A stretch of 64,000 bases of DNA from Promethearchaeota archaeon (GTDB lineage Archaea > Asgardarchaeota > Lokiarchaeia > Sigyniarchaeales > SOKP01): contig JAFGGO010000108.1 of the NCBI GenBank assembly GCA_016930515.1, forward strand, positions 1 through 64,000, written 5' to 3'. Both the position numbers and the translations under genes were made by a program. The number at the start of each line of letters is the position of its first letter. The stretch's first letter is position 1. The notes under the pieces were generated by a model, which was given only the letters and a program-made list of their open reading frames with translations, ran no database searches and was not told the origin of the DNA. Shown one piece after another: positions 18,233 through 27,460 of this stretch.

Positions 18233-18889
18233 ATGTTAGAAATATTTCTTTTTTCTTTTTTAGTTGCCCTAACTGGTGCGTTATCGCCTGGCCCCGTAAT
18301 GACATTTACTGTTTATAAATCTCTACGAGAAAAAAAAGGGTATCTTTCGGGATTGTTCATAACATTGGGACACGCAAGCTTGGAATTTCTTCTCGTCATA
18401 CTATTGTTATTAGGTGCTCAAGTCTTTTTTCAAAACCAGATTGTATTGTTGATAATTGGAATCGTTGGAGGTACTGTATTGGTAATTTTTGGTATCATGA
18501 CAATTCAAGGTATTCGATCCAAGAATTACGAAATCGATTTTTTTCAAGAGCAAGAAGAATTAAAGGGATTTCGGGGTAATAGTTTTTTAGGAGGTATCGT
18601 GGTAAGCCTATCGAATCCTTTTTGGACATTTTGGTGGGCAGTAATTGGGTTGGGATTTATGATTAATTTTAACATTAGTTTTAGTAATCCTTTAGGTTTA
18701 TTGTTATTTTATCTCGGGCACGAGCTTGGAGATCTCGTCTTTTATGTACCATTATCTGCTTTTACTTATTTAGGTGGCAAGTCGCTCAACCCAAGGGTTT
18801 ACAAGTGGGTGCTCATCATCTGTGCAGGTTTTATGATTTTTTTTGGGGTATACATGGTGTTTAACATCGTATTTTTTCCCCCTTATTAG
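18233..18889 (+). CDS. LysE/RhtB-family exporter
   Basis: A 218-residue integral membrane protein with about six hydrophobic segments. The N-terminal GALSPGPVMTFTVYKSL is the LysE-family signature; the polar loop near residues 100-115 and the NPFWTFWWAVIGLG segment are also typical. Family members export amino acids (lysine, threonine, homoserine) or related metabolites. It follows proA by 21 nt, so export of proline or related amino acids is a reasonable but untested guess. The stop is TAG. Confidence 0.85.
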   Translation: MLEIFLFSFLVALTGALSPGPVMTFTVYKSLREKKGYLSGLFITLGHASLEFLLVILLLLGAQVFFQNQIVLLIIGIVGGTVLVIFGIMTIQGIRSKNYEIDFFQEQEELKGFRGNSFLGGIVVSLSNPFWTFWWAVIGLGFMINFNISFSNPLGLLLFYLGHELGDLVFYVPLSAFTYLGGKSLNPRVYKWVLIICAGFMIFFGVYMVFNIVFFPPY

Positions 18890-18911
18890 AATTGTCTTAA
18901 TTTGAAGAAAG

Positions 18912-19208
18912 GTGTTATTGTTGCGATATTTAAATAAAATATTTCCTGGGGAGTATCTTAAGATAACAAGTACTATTTCGCCACATCTTAAGGTTGGAAA
19001 GATTTTGAAATATAAACAAGATGGTCATATCGTCTATAATTTGGATTCAAAACATTAATGCTGGCAAAAGGCCAAGGGAAAGTACGAACAGCAATATTAT
19101 TCAAATCTTTCAGAAAATTTAGCTAATATAAAGGAGCAGATGATTAAGAGCGAAGAGCTTCTCTTATCGATGCCCAGAATCCCAAGTGGACCTAATTATG
19201 GAGATTGA
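18912..19208 (+). pseudogene. interrupted small reading frame
   Basis: From GTG 18912 a frame of 98 codons is open except for one TAA at 19056. Both halves look coding: FPGEYLKITSTISPHLKVG before the stop, and YYSNLSENLANIKEQMIKSE with a Pro-rich end PRIPSGPNYGD after it. The family is not recognised. A single nonsense change in an otherwise intact frame suggests recent inactivation; two unrelated short peptides is the alternative. Confidence 0.35.
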
Positions 19209-19250
19209 ACGAAAATAAAAAAGTTAGTTCAAGATATTTTTTAAAAATCT

Positions 19251-22200
19251 TTAAACCCGATACAGTTCAAATACTTCGTCGACTAAGTATCCAGCGTTAC
19301 TGAAGGATGTGAGTTCTCCCCTCCAGTTTTTCAAGTTGGATTTATAATATTTTTCAAACTTTGTTACGAATATCTTTTGTTTTTCCCGAATCCACTCGGA
19401 TCCCTTCCCGTCAATAAATAACGCAACTAGGATATTCTCGCCTTGTTCTAACATGATTTCAAATTCTTGGTAGGCCATTTTTTCAATAGGGATTCTCTTT
19501 TTTTTAATCTCGAGACTGAAGTCTTGAATTGCTGTTAAAAACCCCCCAATTAGATCAGAGTCTACTTGCCAGTCTCCTAATTTCCTATTATATATGGTTG
19601 CACCTACTTGGTTGTGGATGACAATAATATATCTCAACCCTAAAATTTCTTTCTTAATAGGATCCTTTTCCTTGATAATCTTGTCTTTCATTGCGTTCTT
19701 TTTTATTGTTGATAATTCTTCGAGTTGTCCCATCAACCTTAGCGTATTATTCTTAGAGTCAAGTTCCCCAAATAAGCGAGCGTTTGAAATCAGGTCAATC
19801 AGTTTGAGTTTTAATTGTTTGGGTTTTACTTTCATCATCTCGCTTAAGGAATGCAAGTCAATCCGCTTTCCCTTGAAAGCGTTAACATAATATTCCACCT
19901 TTTTAATGAAAAATATCTCGCTAATTTTATAAAATATGGTATCAACAGAGAGCTCTATTGAGGATTTAGAAGATTTCCATTGGTCTATCTCTTTTTCAAC
20001 AGAACTTTTAAATGTTTTATAGTTCCTCGATTCCAATTTAATATAATCCTTGATTGTATCGTCTAAGCTTTTGATCAAATTTTTAATATGTGCGACTTCG
20101 GAATTGAATTTAAGTTCAAAATCACCGATATTTCTCTTAAATTTAAGAACTTCGCTATAATTGGCTTCGAGTTGGGTTATCTTTTTTTCAATCTCTCCTT
20201 TTCCTGAGCTAATTAATTCGCTTAATTCTGATTTCTTTTCGATAGATCCGGTCGTGTCTAGTTCTCGTGCTAAAAGCTGCTCAATTTCATCTAATTCAAC
20301 TGAAATCTTTTCCTTTTCGTTTTCCCAATGGGTGATTAACTCCTTTTCAATTTCACTGATCCCACTGAATTGTTCGATAGATTCCTGGAGGAACAATTTA
20401 AAATCTCTGTCGTAAATTTTAAGTTTTTGATTAATTTCGATTTGCATTTCTTTTCTCTTTGTTTCTGCGTCGTTAAAATTCTTTACCTTTATTAATGCCT
20501 CAGTCGTTAATTTCAAGTTCTCCATGAGCCATTTTAAGTCTCCCTCGTAATCATCAAGTTTTTTAAATAATTCTTCTCTACGGACAATATCCAAGCCTGA
20601 ATATATCCTATTACCCAATTCCTCAGAGATTTGCTTCCATTTTACTTCTTCTTCCTTTAATTTTTCGTCCCAATTAATCTTGAGATCCGATGAATAATTA
20701 GAAAAAATTTCGACTTTTTGCTCGATACCTGAAAGGAGTTGAAAAAACGCCTCGTTTTCGACTTGACTTAAATTCTTAAAATTTTCGTTCCTCTCGTTTA
20801 AAAAATCTGAGCTTTTTTTTAGCTCGTTATTATTAATTAAACTAATTATCTGGATGCTGTTATCGTCAAAAAAATGCTGTAGCTTTAATATCTTACTTGA
20901 GATATATTTTTTTACTTCCTTGCGGTTTTTTATTACTTGTTCGTATAAATCTAAATGTCTTTCAGCGTTTAGTTTTATTCCGTTCCAAGAGTTCTTTACT
21001 TCTTCTAATCTTTTTTTATAAGTATCAAATTTCAATGTAGGGGATATGGCTGAAATTTTCGATGTTATATCGAGGTTTGCTTTCTTGATAAACTCTGTAA
21101 GAGTATGAGCTAGTTTCTCAGAGGCTTTTTTCTCGGTTAATTCGATGAGGAATCGTAGTTTTTCAGAGACTTGATCTTTCTGATTCTCTAATTGGTCAAT
21201 AGAAGAGAATTCCTTGCTTTTCTTCGTTCTCTCCGCTATATATTCCTCTTTTTCCTTAATTTCCTCGACTAAATCCTTTATTTCTCTTTTAAGGATACCT
21301 TGAATTATCTTTTTATCCACTTCCCAATCCAACTCTAAATTCGATATAACAAAGGTTGAATTTACAAAACGATGATTAGATTTAACTTGATAAATGAGAC
21401 TATCAATTTTTCTGGTTCTTATTCCAATATATTCTCCCATTTCGTTAACTTTTTCTTTTGCTTCAAAAATATTTTCAGAATCGATCGATAAACGAGATTG
21501 ATTTGCTTGGAAATCGATATATTCAACGGAGTGATGTTGTATGTTCCTCAATTGTAAGATAATATCCTTTATACGCATTTTTTCGCCAAGTATCTCTCGA
21601 TAAAGAACGGGCGATTCAAGGTGGATATATTCTTTTAAAACAGCAAAATCCACAAAAAGGCTTTTCTTTCTCGAGGATTGAATGTTTCCCATTAAAAAAT
21701 TATTTATTAGCAGGTCGTTTATTACTAATTTCACGCGTTCTAAAGCGTTAGAAAAGGAAAATTGCTTGCTAAACTCGTTTAAATCGATCTGCTTGCTCTT
21801 TGGATTTTTTATTATAAATTCCATGAGCTTCGTAATTATTTCTCTGGGGATAATATTTTGGAAATTGAGATATTTGTCGTAGAGGGATTCTTTATCTAAT
21901 ATCGTTCCTTCTAACCATTTATTTGAAATAAGCCAATTTGCGATGTTTTTAACGAGTTCTGGACTCACCAAATAATTCTTACTGATTGGAAAGAAATAGA
22001 TATTAGCTTTTTCTCGCGAAGAAAGCACGATTTCGGTTTCAATCATATCTATTATTTCGTTCCAGATGTAATACATCACGAGAATGGCTCTCGTACTACT
22101 AACTAGATCTTGTTCCTTTACGCTAATGCTGGTGTATTGATTGGTAAATCCTCCATTATCTTGTTGCATCGTTTTTAAAAAGTGAATTAGGTCTCTAAAA

Positions 22201-22961
22201 TCAACACCTTTTAATTTGCCAATTAAACCCAATAATGTTATGGCCCAATATAAATATTCCACTGAAGGATACTCGTCACTTATTTTAAGTCCGAGTTTAA
22301 ATATTTTCAATTTTTGAATTTTTTTATCAATATTAATTCCTTCAATATCTTCAAGTAATATTAGGCAAAATAAGTGATAAAAAGATTCAATATCATTTAT
22401 TGGTTTAAATTTTTTCAAAAAAGAAGTTATCTTTCGCTTATTAATCTTTTTCACTCCATTCAATAGGTATAGAGCGGAAAGAGAGTAAAAAGTAGCTTTT
22501 ATTGAGGATGTACCTTGACAATCTATCGGGCATTGACTTGAAGTACAATGAATAAATCCCCCATCCTCTTTTGACTCTATCTTTTGTGATTTTAGCACAT
22601 ATATAATGTCTTTTTGTTCGATAAAGTCATCAAATCCCAATAGTTTTAATGTTCCAATGCAATAAAAGGTGCTATAAATATCTGCTTGGTCCGAAGAAAC
22701 AGAAGCCCTGTGGCCTCCTAAAGGATGTTTTAAATCTACGATATATTTTTTAACGAGATTCTTGTTGGTAATTAGATCTATTTTATCCATTTGAGAAAGT
22801 AAAAGTACTGTCCAGAACAGAGATTCGCTAGAATTGTACATGTTTCCATTTAAAATGTTGTTTTGAACGAATTCCATTGCTTTTTCAATATTAATTGGGA
22901 TTGGTAACTTATTTTCACAATACATAAGTTCTGGAATCCAAGGAATATGGAATGAAATCAT
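19251..22961 (-). CDS. giant protein: prenyltransferase-type toroid, long coiled coil, winged helix and longin-like domain
   Basis: A 1236-residue single-frame protein. Residues about 20-320 contain repeats of the prenyltransferase/squalene-cyclase alpha-alpha toroid: PLGGHRASVSSDQADIYSTF, DGGFIHCTSSQCP, then GTSSIKATFYSLSALYLLNG, and QQDNGGFTNQYTS. The His/Cys/Asp zinc set of active protein prenyltransferases is not obvious. Helical, winged-helix-like segments follow (about 340-480), then about 500 residues of coiled coil. Around residues 1015-1075 (KVEYYVNAFKGKRIDLHSLS and onward) lies a PCI-like winged helix. The last 150 residues, starting LRYIIVIHNQVGATIYNRKL, look like a longin/roadblock-type domain. 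The combination suggests a scaffold linked to small GTPases or membranes, by inference from domain types only. Confidence 0.75.
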   Translation of the reverse strand: MISFHIPWIPELMYCENKLPIPINIEKAMEFVQNNILNGNMYNSSESLFWTVLLLSQMDKIDLITNKNLVKKYIVDLKHPLGGHRASVSSDQADIYSTFYCIGTLKLLGFDDFIEQKDIIYVLKSQKIESKEDGGFIHCTSSQCPIDCQGTSSIKATFYSLSALYLLNGVKKINKRKITSFLKKFKPINDIESFYHLFCLILLEDIEGINIDKKIQKLKIFKLGLKISDEYPSVEYLYWAITLLGLIGKLKGVDFRDLIHFLKTMQQDNGGFTNQYTSISVKEQDLVSSTRAILVMYYIWNEIIDMIETEIVLSSREKANIYFFPISKNYLVSPELVKNIANWLISNKWLEGTILDKESLYDKYLNFQNIIPREIITKLMEFIIKNPKSKQIDLNEFSKQFSFSNALERVKLVINDLLINNFLMGNIQSSRKKSLFVDFAVLKEYIHLESPVLYREILGEKMRIKDIILQLRNIQHHSVEYIDFQANQSRLSIDSENIFEAKEKVNEMGEYIGIRTRKIDSLIYQVKSNHRFVNSTFVISNLELDWEVDKKIIQGILKREIKDLVEEIKEKEEYIAERTKKSKEFSSIDQLENQKDQVSEKLRFLIELTEKKASEKLAHTLTEFIKKANLDITSKISAISPTLKFDTYKKRLEEVKNSWNGIKLNAERHLDLYEQVIKNRKEVKKYISSKILKLQHFFDDNSIQIISLINNNELKKSSDFLNERNENFKNLSQVENEAFFQLLSGIEQKVEIFSNYSSDLKINWDEKLKEEEVKWKQISEELGNRIYSGLDIVRREELFKKLDDYEGDLKWLMENLKLTTEALIKVKNFNDAETKRKEMQIEINQKLKIYDRDFKLFLQESIEQFSGISEIEKELITHWENEKEKISVELDEIEQLLARELDTTGSIEKKSELSELISSGKGEIEKKITQLEANYSEVLKFKRNIGDFELKFNSEVAHIKNLIKSLDDTIKDYIKLESRNYKTFKSSVEKEIDQWKSSKSSIELSVDTIFYKISEIFFIKKVEYYVNAFKGKRIDLHSLSEMMKVKPKQLKLKLIDLISNARLFGELDSKNNTLRLMGQLEELSTIKKNAMKDKIIKEKDPIKKEILGLRYIIVIHNQVGATIYNRKLGDWQVDSDLIGGFLTAIQDFSLEIKKKRIPIEKMAYQEFEIMLEQGENILVALFIDGKGSEWIREKQKIFVTKFEKYYKSNLKNWRGELTSFSNAGYLVDEVFELYRV

Positions 22962-23131
22962 TAGTGCGACCTACTCTAAGCACGATGCGAGTTTTTTTTT
23001 TTCAATATAATTACTATAGGTTTTGAAGCTTATAATTATTATAGTAAAATATCATTGTGAAGATATTGCTCTTGAAGTATTTTTATTGTGCCTTCTTCCT
23101 TGAAATATGATACTTTGTAATATTTATAATT

Positions 23132-23923
23132 TTATTTTTGAGCATTAAAAAAAGTACCTTTCTCTTCTCCAGTTAGAATTTTTTTTATAATAGATTCTTC
23201 ATCAAATGAGGTTATTATCGCTGGAATGCCAATATTCGTTAACTTCTTTATTGCGTTGATTTTGCTTTTCATTCCTCCAAATGTGATTCCTCCGTCGATG
23301 TCATCAACTACTTTTTCGATGTCCTCGGTGATACTATTTACATTTGTTATTAATTTTGCTCCAAGGTGTTTTTTTGGATTTTTATCGTATAAACCATTAA
23401 CATCTGTAAGGATAATCAATAAATCAACATATAATAGTGTTGCGACTAAAGCCGAAAGAGTGTCATTATCTCCGTGTCGGAGTTCCTCAATTGCAACGGA
23501 GTCGTTTTCATTAATGATTGGTACAATATTTTTTTCAAGAAGAACCTCGAGAGTATTCCTCACATTAGATCTTCTCTTAGCATCCTTAGTATCGTCTGCG
23601 GTAAGTAATATTTGACCAATGTTCAAGCCGTACTTGTTGAATTCATTTTGATAAGTACTCATTAAGGCGATTTGACCCACTGAAGCAAGCGCCTGAAGCA
23701 TTTTAAAATCCTTTGGACGATTTATCAAACCTAATCGAGCTAGTCCACATCCTATAGCCCCACTACTGACTATTACAACGGAACGCCCTTCAAGAACTAT
23801 CTCAGATACTTCCTTGACCAATTTGCTTATTTTATCCTCATATATTCTTGCCTTTCCGTCAGTAATGAGTTGGGTGCTCACTTTAATGACTATAGTCTTA
23901 ACATTTGAAAGAACGCTTCTCAT
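23132..23923 (-). CDS. proB: glutamate 5-kinase (without PUA domain)
   Basis: A 263-residue amino acid kinase that phosphorylates glutamate at the start of proline synthesis. Visible motifs: VIKVSTQLIT at the N-terminus, VIVSSGAIGCGLARLG, the substrate region NENDSVAIEELRHGDND with LSALVATLLYVDLLIILTDV, and GGMKSKINAIKKL near residue 215. Bacterial ProB is about 367 residues with a C-terminal PUA domain; this one ends after the kinase fold. A shortened kinase-only form is known in some lineages. It is separated from proA by the exporter and the giant gene. Confidence 0.9.
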   Translation of the reverse strand: MRSVLSNVKTIVIKVSTQLITDGKARIYEDKISKLVKEVSEIVLEGRSVVIVSSGAIGCGLARLGLINRPKDFKMLQALASVGQIALMSTYQNEFNKYGLNIGQILLTADDTKDAKRRSNVRNTLEVLLEKNIVPIINENDSVAIEELRHGDNDTLSALVATLLYVDLLIILTDVNGLYDKNPKKHLGAKLITNVNSITEDIEKVVDDIDGGITFGGMKSKINAIKKLTNIGIPAIITSFDEESIIKKILTGEEKGTFFNAQK

Positions 23924-23951
23924 TTTTAAATGTGGTGTGTATTTAAGGATT

Positions 23952-24413
23952 TTAAAAAAGTTTATTCACAACTGCCAAAACGACGACTACAATTATAACT
24001 ACTGGTAAAACGAGCAAAAGCCCGATTATGTAATATTTTAAAAAGCCCCTTTCTAAAGTCTTCATTCCTTTCGAAAAGTCTTCTCTGGTTTTATCCTGCC
24101 ATTGTTCGAAATCTTGCTTTATCTTAATTTTTTGAGCTTCTAATTGTTCAATCGAAACATCTCCGTAATCCTTGATGTCCTTGATAGTTTTTTCCAAACG
24201 TTCGTCCCATTTTTTCTTGGCGTCCGCAAAGAATTTGGATGCTTTATCCTTATTTTGATCCCATTGTTCCTTGTTTTTGTGAGCCTGTTGTTCCATGTTG
24301 GTTTGGAACTTTTTAAATCCCTCTTGAAGTCCCGAAGTAAAGTCTTTCCATCCTTTTTGGAAGATATTTTCTTTTGTAACTTTCTCTTGATCGTTCGAAT
24401 TATTGTTGCTCAT
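23952..24413 (-). CDS. C-terminally anchored coiled-coil membrane protein
   Basis: A 153-residue protein with a highly charged helical body (KGWKDFTSGLQEGFKKFQTN and similar Trp/Phe-spaced repeats) and one strongly hydrophobic segment near the C-terminus (YYIIGLLLVLPVVIIVVVVL), ending KLF. The topology is that of a tail-anchored protein with the helix in the cytoplasm. The function is unknown. It lies 28 bp upstream of proB on the same strand and may be co-transcribed with it. Confidence 0.65.
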   Translation of the reverse strand: MSNNNSNDQEKVTKENIFQKGWKDFTSGLQEGFKKFQTNMEQQAHKNKEQWDQNKDKASKFFADAKKKWDERLEKTIKDIKDYGDVSIEQLEAQKIKIKQDFEQWQDKTREDFSKGMKTLERGFLKYYIIGLLLVLPVVIIVVVVLAVVNKLF

Positions 24414-24504
24414 AGTGATGATATATGATCTGTTTTATTTTAAATTGACTGATACATATAAATTTATGAAAAGAAAAAGTAAAAAAAATAGTATGGAAAT
24501 GTTT

Positions 24505-24771
24505 TTAAGTTACCGACATCGCAATAATAGATTGCGTCTTGATGAGTTCCATGACTAATGTCCTGACAAGGTTATTAATGTCTTTCATATTCAATCGTTC
24601 CAAGCGTTCTCTTAATTGATCCTGAAATACATTTTTCAAGTCCCTAACTGAAATGTTATCCGGGTTCTTTCCAGCTTGCTTGATGCTCAAACGTATTAAA
24701 CCCGCACAGGGTACTGCGCTCAATCCCGTTTTTTCCGATAATATTGATCCGAAATATTGAGGGATATTCAT
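24505..24771 (-). CDS. hypothetical protein, 88 residues
   Basis: A small soluble helical protein with regular heptad-like spacing: GLIRLSIKQAGKNPDNISVR, then LKNVFQDQLRERLERLNMKD and NNLVRTLVMELIKTQS. Its ATG is 2 nt past the stop of the seven-helix membrane protein gene, so they form a unit. The DNVSVRDLK-like layout resembles small helical regulators or subunits, but I do not recognise the family. Confidence 0.6.
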   Translation of the reverse strand: MNIPQYFGSILSEKTGLSAVPCAGLIRLSIKQAGKNPDNISVRDLKNVFQDQLRERLERLNMKDINNLVRTLVMELIKTQSIIAMSVT

Positions 24772-24773
24772 AA

Positions 24774-25604
24774 TTAATTCCCTCCTTTTGATAATTCTTT
24801 CATTATCTCTTCTTCGGTCATTTCTTCCTCTGGTGATACCCTCTCCTTTTTAGAGAAAATACTCATCAAACGCGATACGATAGTAGGCAAGACCCATGCG
24901 ATGAAATCGATTATAATTGCACTTAGTGTTAACCAGTAGGTTATATCTGTATTAAACTGCGTGAAATCTGCATTAAACGGATCGGTCAAAATATAGATCA
25001 TGTTTACTCCAACAGCGAAATAAATGATCCTGACGATAATGACCGCAAGATACCTGCCTTTTACCCATAATTTGACCATCTTTGATTTAGCTATTCTAAC
25101 TAACGCTTCTATCATGGCAATTGCTAAAACGGTGGAGACGGTTATAAGTAAAATACCAAAGAATAGAAGTGAAGCAACCCGCGATGCACTACCAATATGT
25201 CCGTTTATTCCAGGTGTTCCAGAAGGATAGATACTTCCTAAGAATTGGCAATAAATACTAAGCAATATAAATAATAACCACATTATGGCGAGTATCCAGA
25301 GTCCACGTTTTGCTCCTTTTCTTTCCTGGAAGAATACCAAGTATAAGAATAGGATCGTAGGAAGGTAACTAAACATGCCAAGACCATAAATAGTTAATCC
25401 AGATGGGAAATCTGTTCCTTTATCTGTAAGTAGAACGATTATGCTTGGAAGATAGGAAAGACCTAGTAACATGAAATTTAATGCCAAATAGAAAAAGGGT
25501 TTTTGGTCAGATTTATGTGCAACATAGATTAGGGATATTGCAATTAATAATCTCAATATTAGATTAGTAAATTGTAACCAATCGTTTAGACTTTCTATTA
25601 CCAT
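24774..25604 (-). CDS. hypothetical multi-pass membrane protein
   Basis: A 276-residue protein with about seven hydrophobic segments spread over residues 15-245, beginning NLILRLLIAISLIYVAHKS, and a cytoplasmic acidic C-terminus (EEEMTEEEIMKELSKGGN). There is no signal peptide or recognisable transporter motif. The layout is reminiscent of sensor or channel-like seven-helix proteins, but no retinal-binding Lys motif is evident. It is co-transcribed with the downstream 88-residue gene. Function unknown. Confidence 0.65.
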   Translation of the reverse strand: MVIESLNDWLQFTNLILRLLIAISLIYVAHKSDQKPFFYLALNFMLLGLSYLPSIIVLLTDKGTDFPSGLTIYGLGMFSYLPTILFLYLVFFQERKGAKRGLWILAIMWLLFILLSIYCQFLGSIYPSGTPGINGHIGSASRVASLLFFGILLITVSTVLAIAMIEALVRIAKSKMVKLWVKGRYLAVIIVRIIYFAVGVNMIYILTDPFNADFTQFNTDITYWLTLSAIIIDFIAWVLPTIVSRLMSIFSKKERVSPEEEMTEEEIMKELSKGGN

Positions 25605-25882
25605 CTTTTATATACCTTTTTGTATTGAAGATTAATACCATTATTGAGAAAGAATTTGTATTTAAATATATTTCAAAGTATATTTTTTTCTTTTCTATTT
25701 TATTTTTGAGAGTATTGTTCAATGTTCATTTTATTTATCTTCAATCAAATAATATCTTAAATTAATGTTTAACTTTTTCATATATTTGACTAGGATCTAG
25801 ACATTCGTTCAAAATCGATAAGCTTTTTAGCAATTTTGTATATTAATTCTTAATTTAATCTGAAAAAATTGAAAGTACAATT

Positions 25883-27262
25883 ATGAATTTTAAAATACTA
25901 ATAAAAACACCATTATGGGATGCTTTTTCTGACTTAGGACGGCGTATCTTTTTGCCTGAAGGTATTTTTTATTGGTCAGGAAGGGCTAAAAAGGAGGCTG
26001 AACTTAACGCAACTATAGGCTCGGCTTATGGATACGAAAGAGATTTTATAGAAGGTGGCACTGAGGAATGGTTACCCTGCTACTTGGATGCCATCAAACC
26101 ATATTCGAACTTAAAAATCGATTCTTTAGTACCCTACGCATCCATAGGTGGTGTTCAAGCAATTCGAGAAATTTGGAAAAAGTGGATTATAAAAAAATCC
26201 CTGTATGATATATTGAACGAAAAGGATAAACTTGGGCTGTTGGAAAAATACACTACTACTCCTATAGTTACTCAAGGTGTAACAAATGGAATATTTTTAT
26301 GTTGTTCTCTATTTTTAAGTCCTAGTGAATATATTATATCTCCAAATAAGAGGTGGGGAAATTACGACAATATCATCAACAAGTTCCTTGGAGCTAACAT
26401 CAAATCATTTGAATTTTTTGTTAATCAGGAGATCAACCTTCAAGGCATGAAGGATGTCATTCTCGATGTTGCCAAATATCAAGAAAAAATAATCATCATC
26501 TTAAACTTTCCTAATAATCCCACGGGATACACTCCTAAGCGAGCAGAAATTGAAAAAATCGTTAACACTCTCAAGGAAAGTCAAAAGCAGATTAAAAAAC
26601 CAATAATTGTACTAGTTGATGATGCGTATGAACCCTATGTATATAACGAAGGAGAAATCAGTCGATCGTTGTTTTACGACTTGATTGAGGTTCAAGAAGA
26701 TGTAATCCCCATAAAACTAGATGGTATTACGAAGGAATTGTTGATATATGGTGGTAGGGTAGGATTTGCAACTTTCGGATTAAAACCTGCGTGGGTAAAT
26801 AACGATGAAGAACTCGAAGTTCTTAAGGAAGAATTAAATAATAAGCTCGAAGGTATCACTAGAAGCACGATTTCAAACACGAATCATTTTTATCAAGCAC
26901 TTACCGTTCAAATCTTTCAAGATAAAGGAATGGACGATATTGTTAAAGAACGAGATAAGGTTAGGAGACTATTGAAATCGCGTTATAAAAAAATAAATGA
27001 GGAATTATCTTCTTTGGAATTACCAGATATATCTATCGATCCAAACTCTGGAGGATTTTTCCTTTTCATTAATCTAAATCCAAATAAAATCAAAGCTTCA
27101 GAATTCGCAGATCACCTACTTAAAAAATACAAAATAGGTGTTATCCCCATAGAAAAATTAAACGATAATATAAACGGGATCAGAATCGCTTACGCATCAA
27201 TCGATTTAGAGAAAATTTCCGAATTCGTAACCCGAATCCGTCAAGCGCTCAAGGATTTCTAA
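25883..27262 (+). CDS. PLP-dependent aminotransferase, class I/II fold
   Basis: A 459-residue fold-type I aminotransferase. Recognisable parts are TQGVTNGIFLCCSLFL (cofactor phosphate region), LNFPNNPTGYTP (substrate/cofactor Asn), VLVDDAYEPYVY (Asp pairing with the pyridine nitrogen), GITKELLIYGGRVGFATFG (Schiff-base Lys, then Arg) and a C-terminal small domain with SGGFFLFINLNP. The substrate is not evident; the protein is longer than the typical aspartate type. It stands alone between two gaps. It could also be a decarboxylase-type relative of the same fold. Confidence 0.85.
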   Translation: MNFKILIKTPLWDAFSDLGRRIFLPEGIFYWSGRAKKEAELNATIGSAYGYERDFIEGGTEEWLPCYLDAIKPYSNLKIDSLVPYASIGGVQAIREIWKKWIIKKSLYDILNEKDKLGLLEKYTTTPIVTQGVTNGIFLCCSLFLSPSEYIISPNKRWGNYDNIINKFLGANIKSFEFFVNQEINLQGMKDVILDVAKYQEKIIIILNFPNNPTGYTPKRAEIEKIVNTLKESQKQIKKPIIVLVDDAYEPYVYNEGEISRSLFYDLIEVQEDVIPIKLDGITKELLIYGGRVGFATFGLKPAWVNNDEELEVLKEELNNKLEGITRSTISNTNHFYQALTVQIFQDKGMDDIVKERDKVRRLLKSRYKKINEELSSLELPDISIDPNSGGFFLFINLNPNKIKASEFADHLLKKYKIGVIPIEKLNDNINGIRIAYASIDLEKISEFVTRIRQALKDF

Positions 27263-27460
27263 TAATTTTTCTTTATTTTTCATAGAACTAATATTTAATC
27301 AATTAATATCTAATCTTTATTTTTAGATGAGATTGTTATAGAGCTCGGAAAAAAAATCTTTTAACATGTGGTTCGCCTAGGCTATTAAGAACATTTTTAT
27401 AGAGATTACTTTATAATATTTATAACTTTTAAATTTAAAAAAATCTAAAGTTGATAAAAA

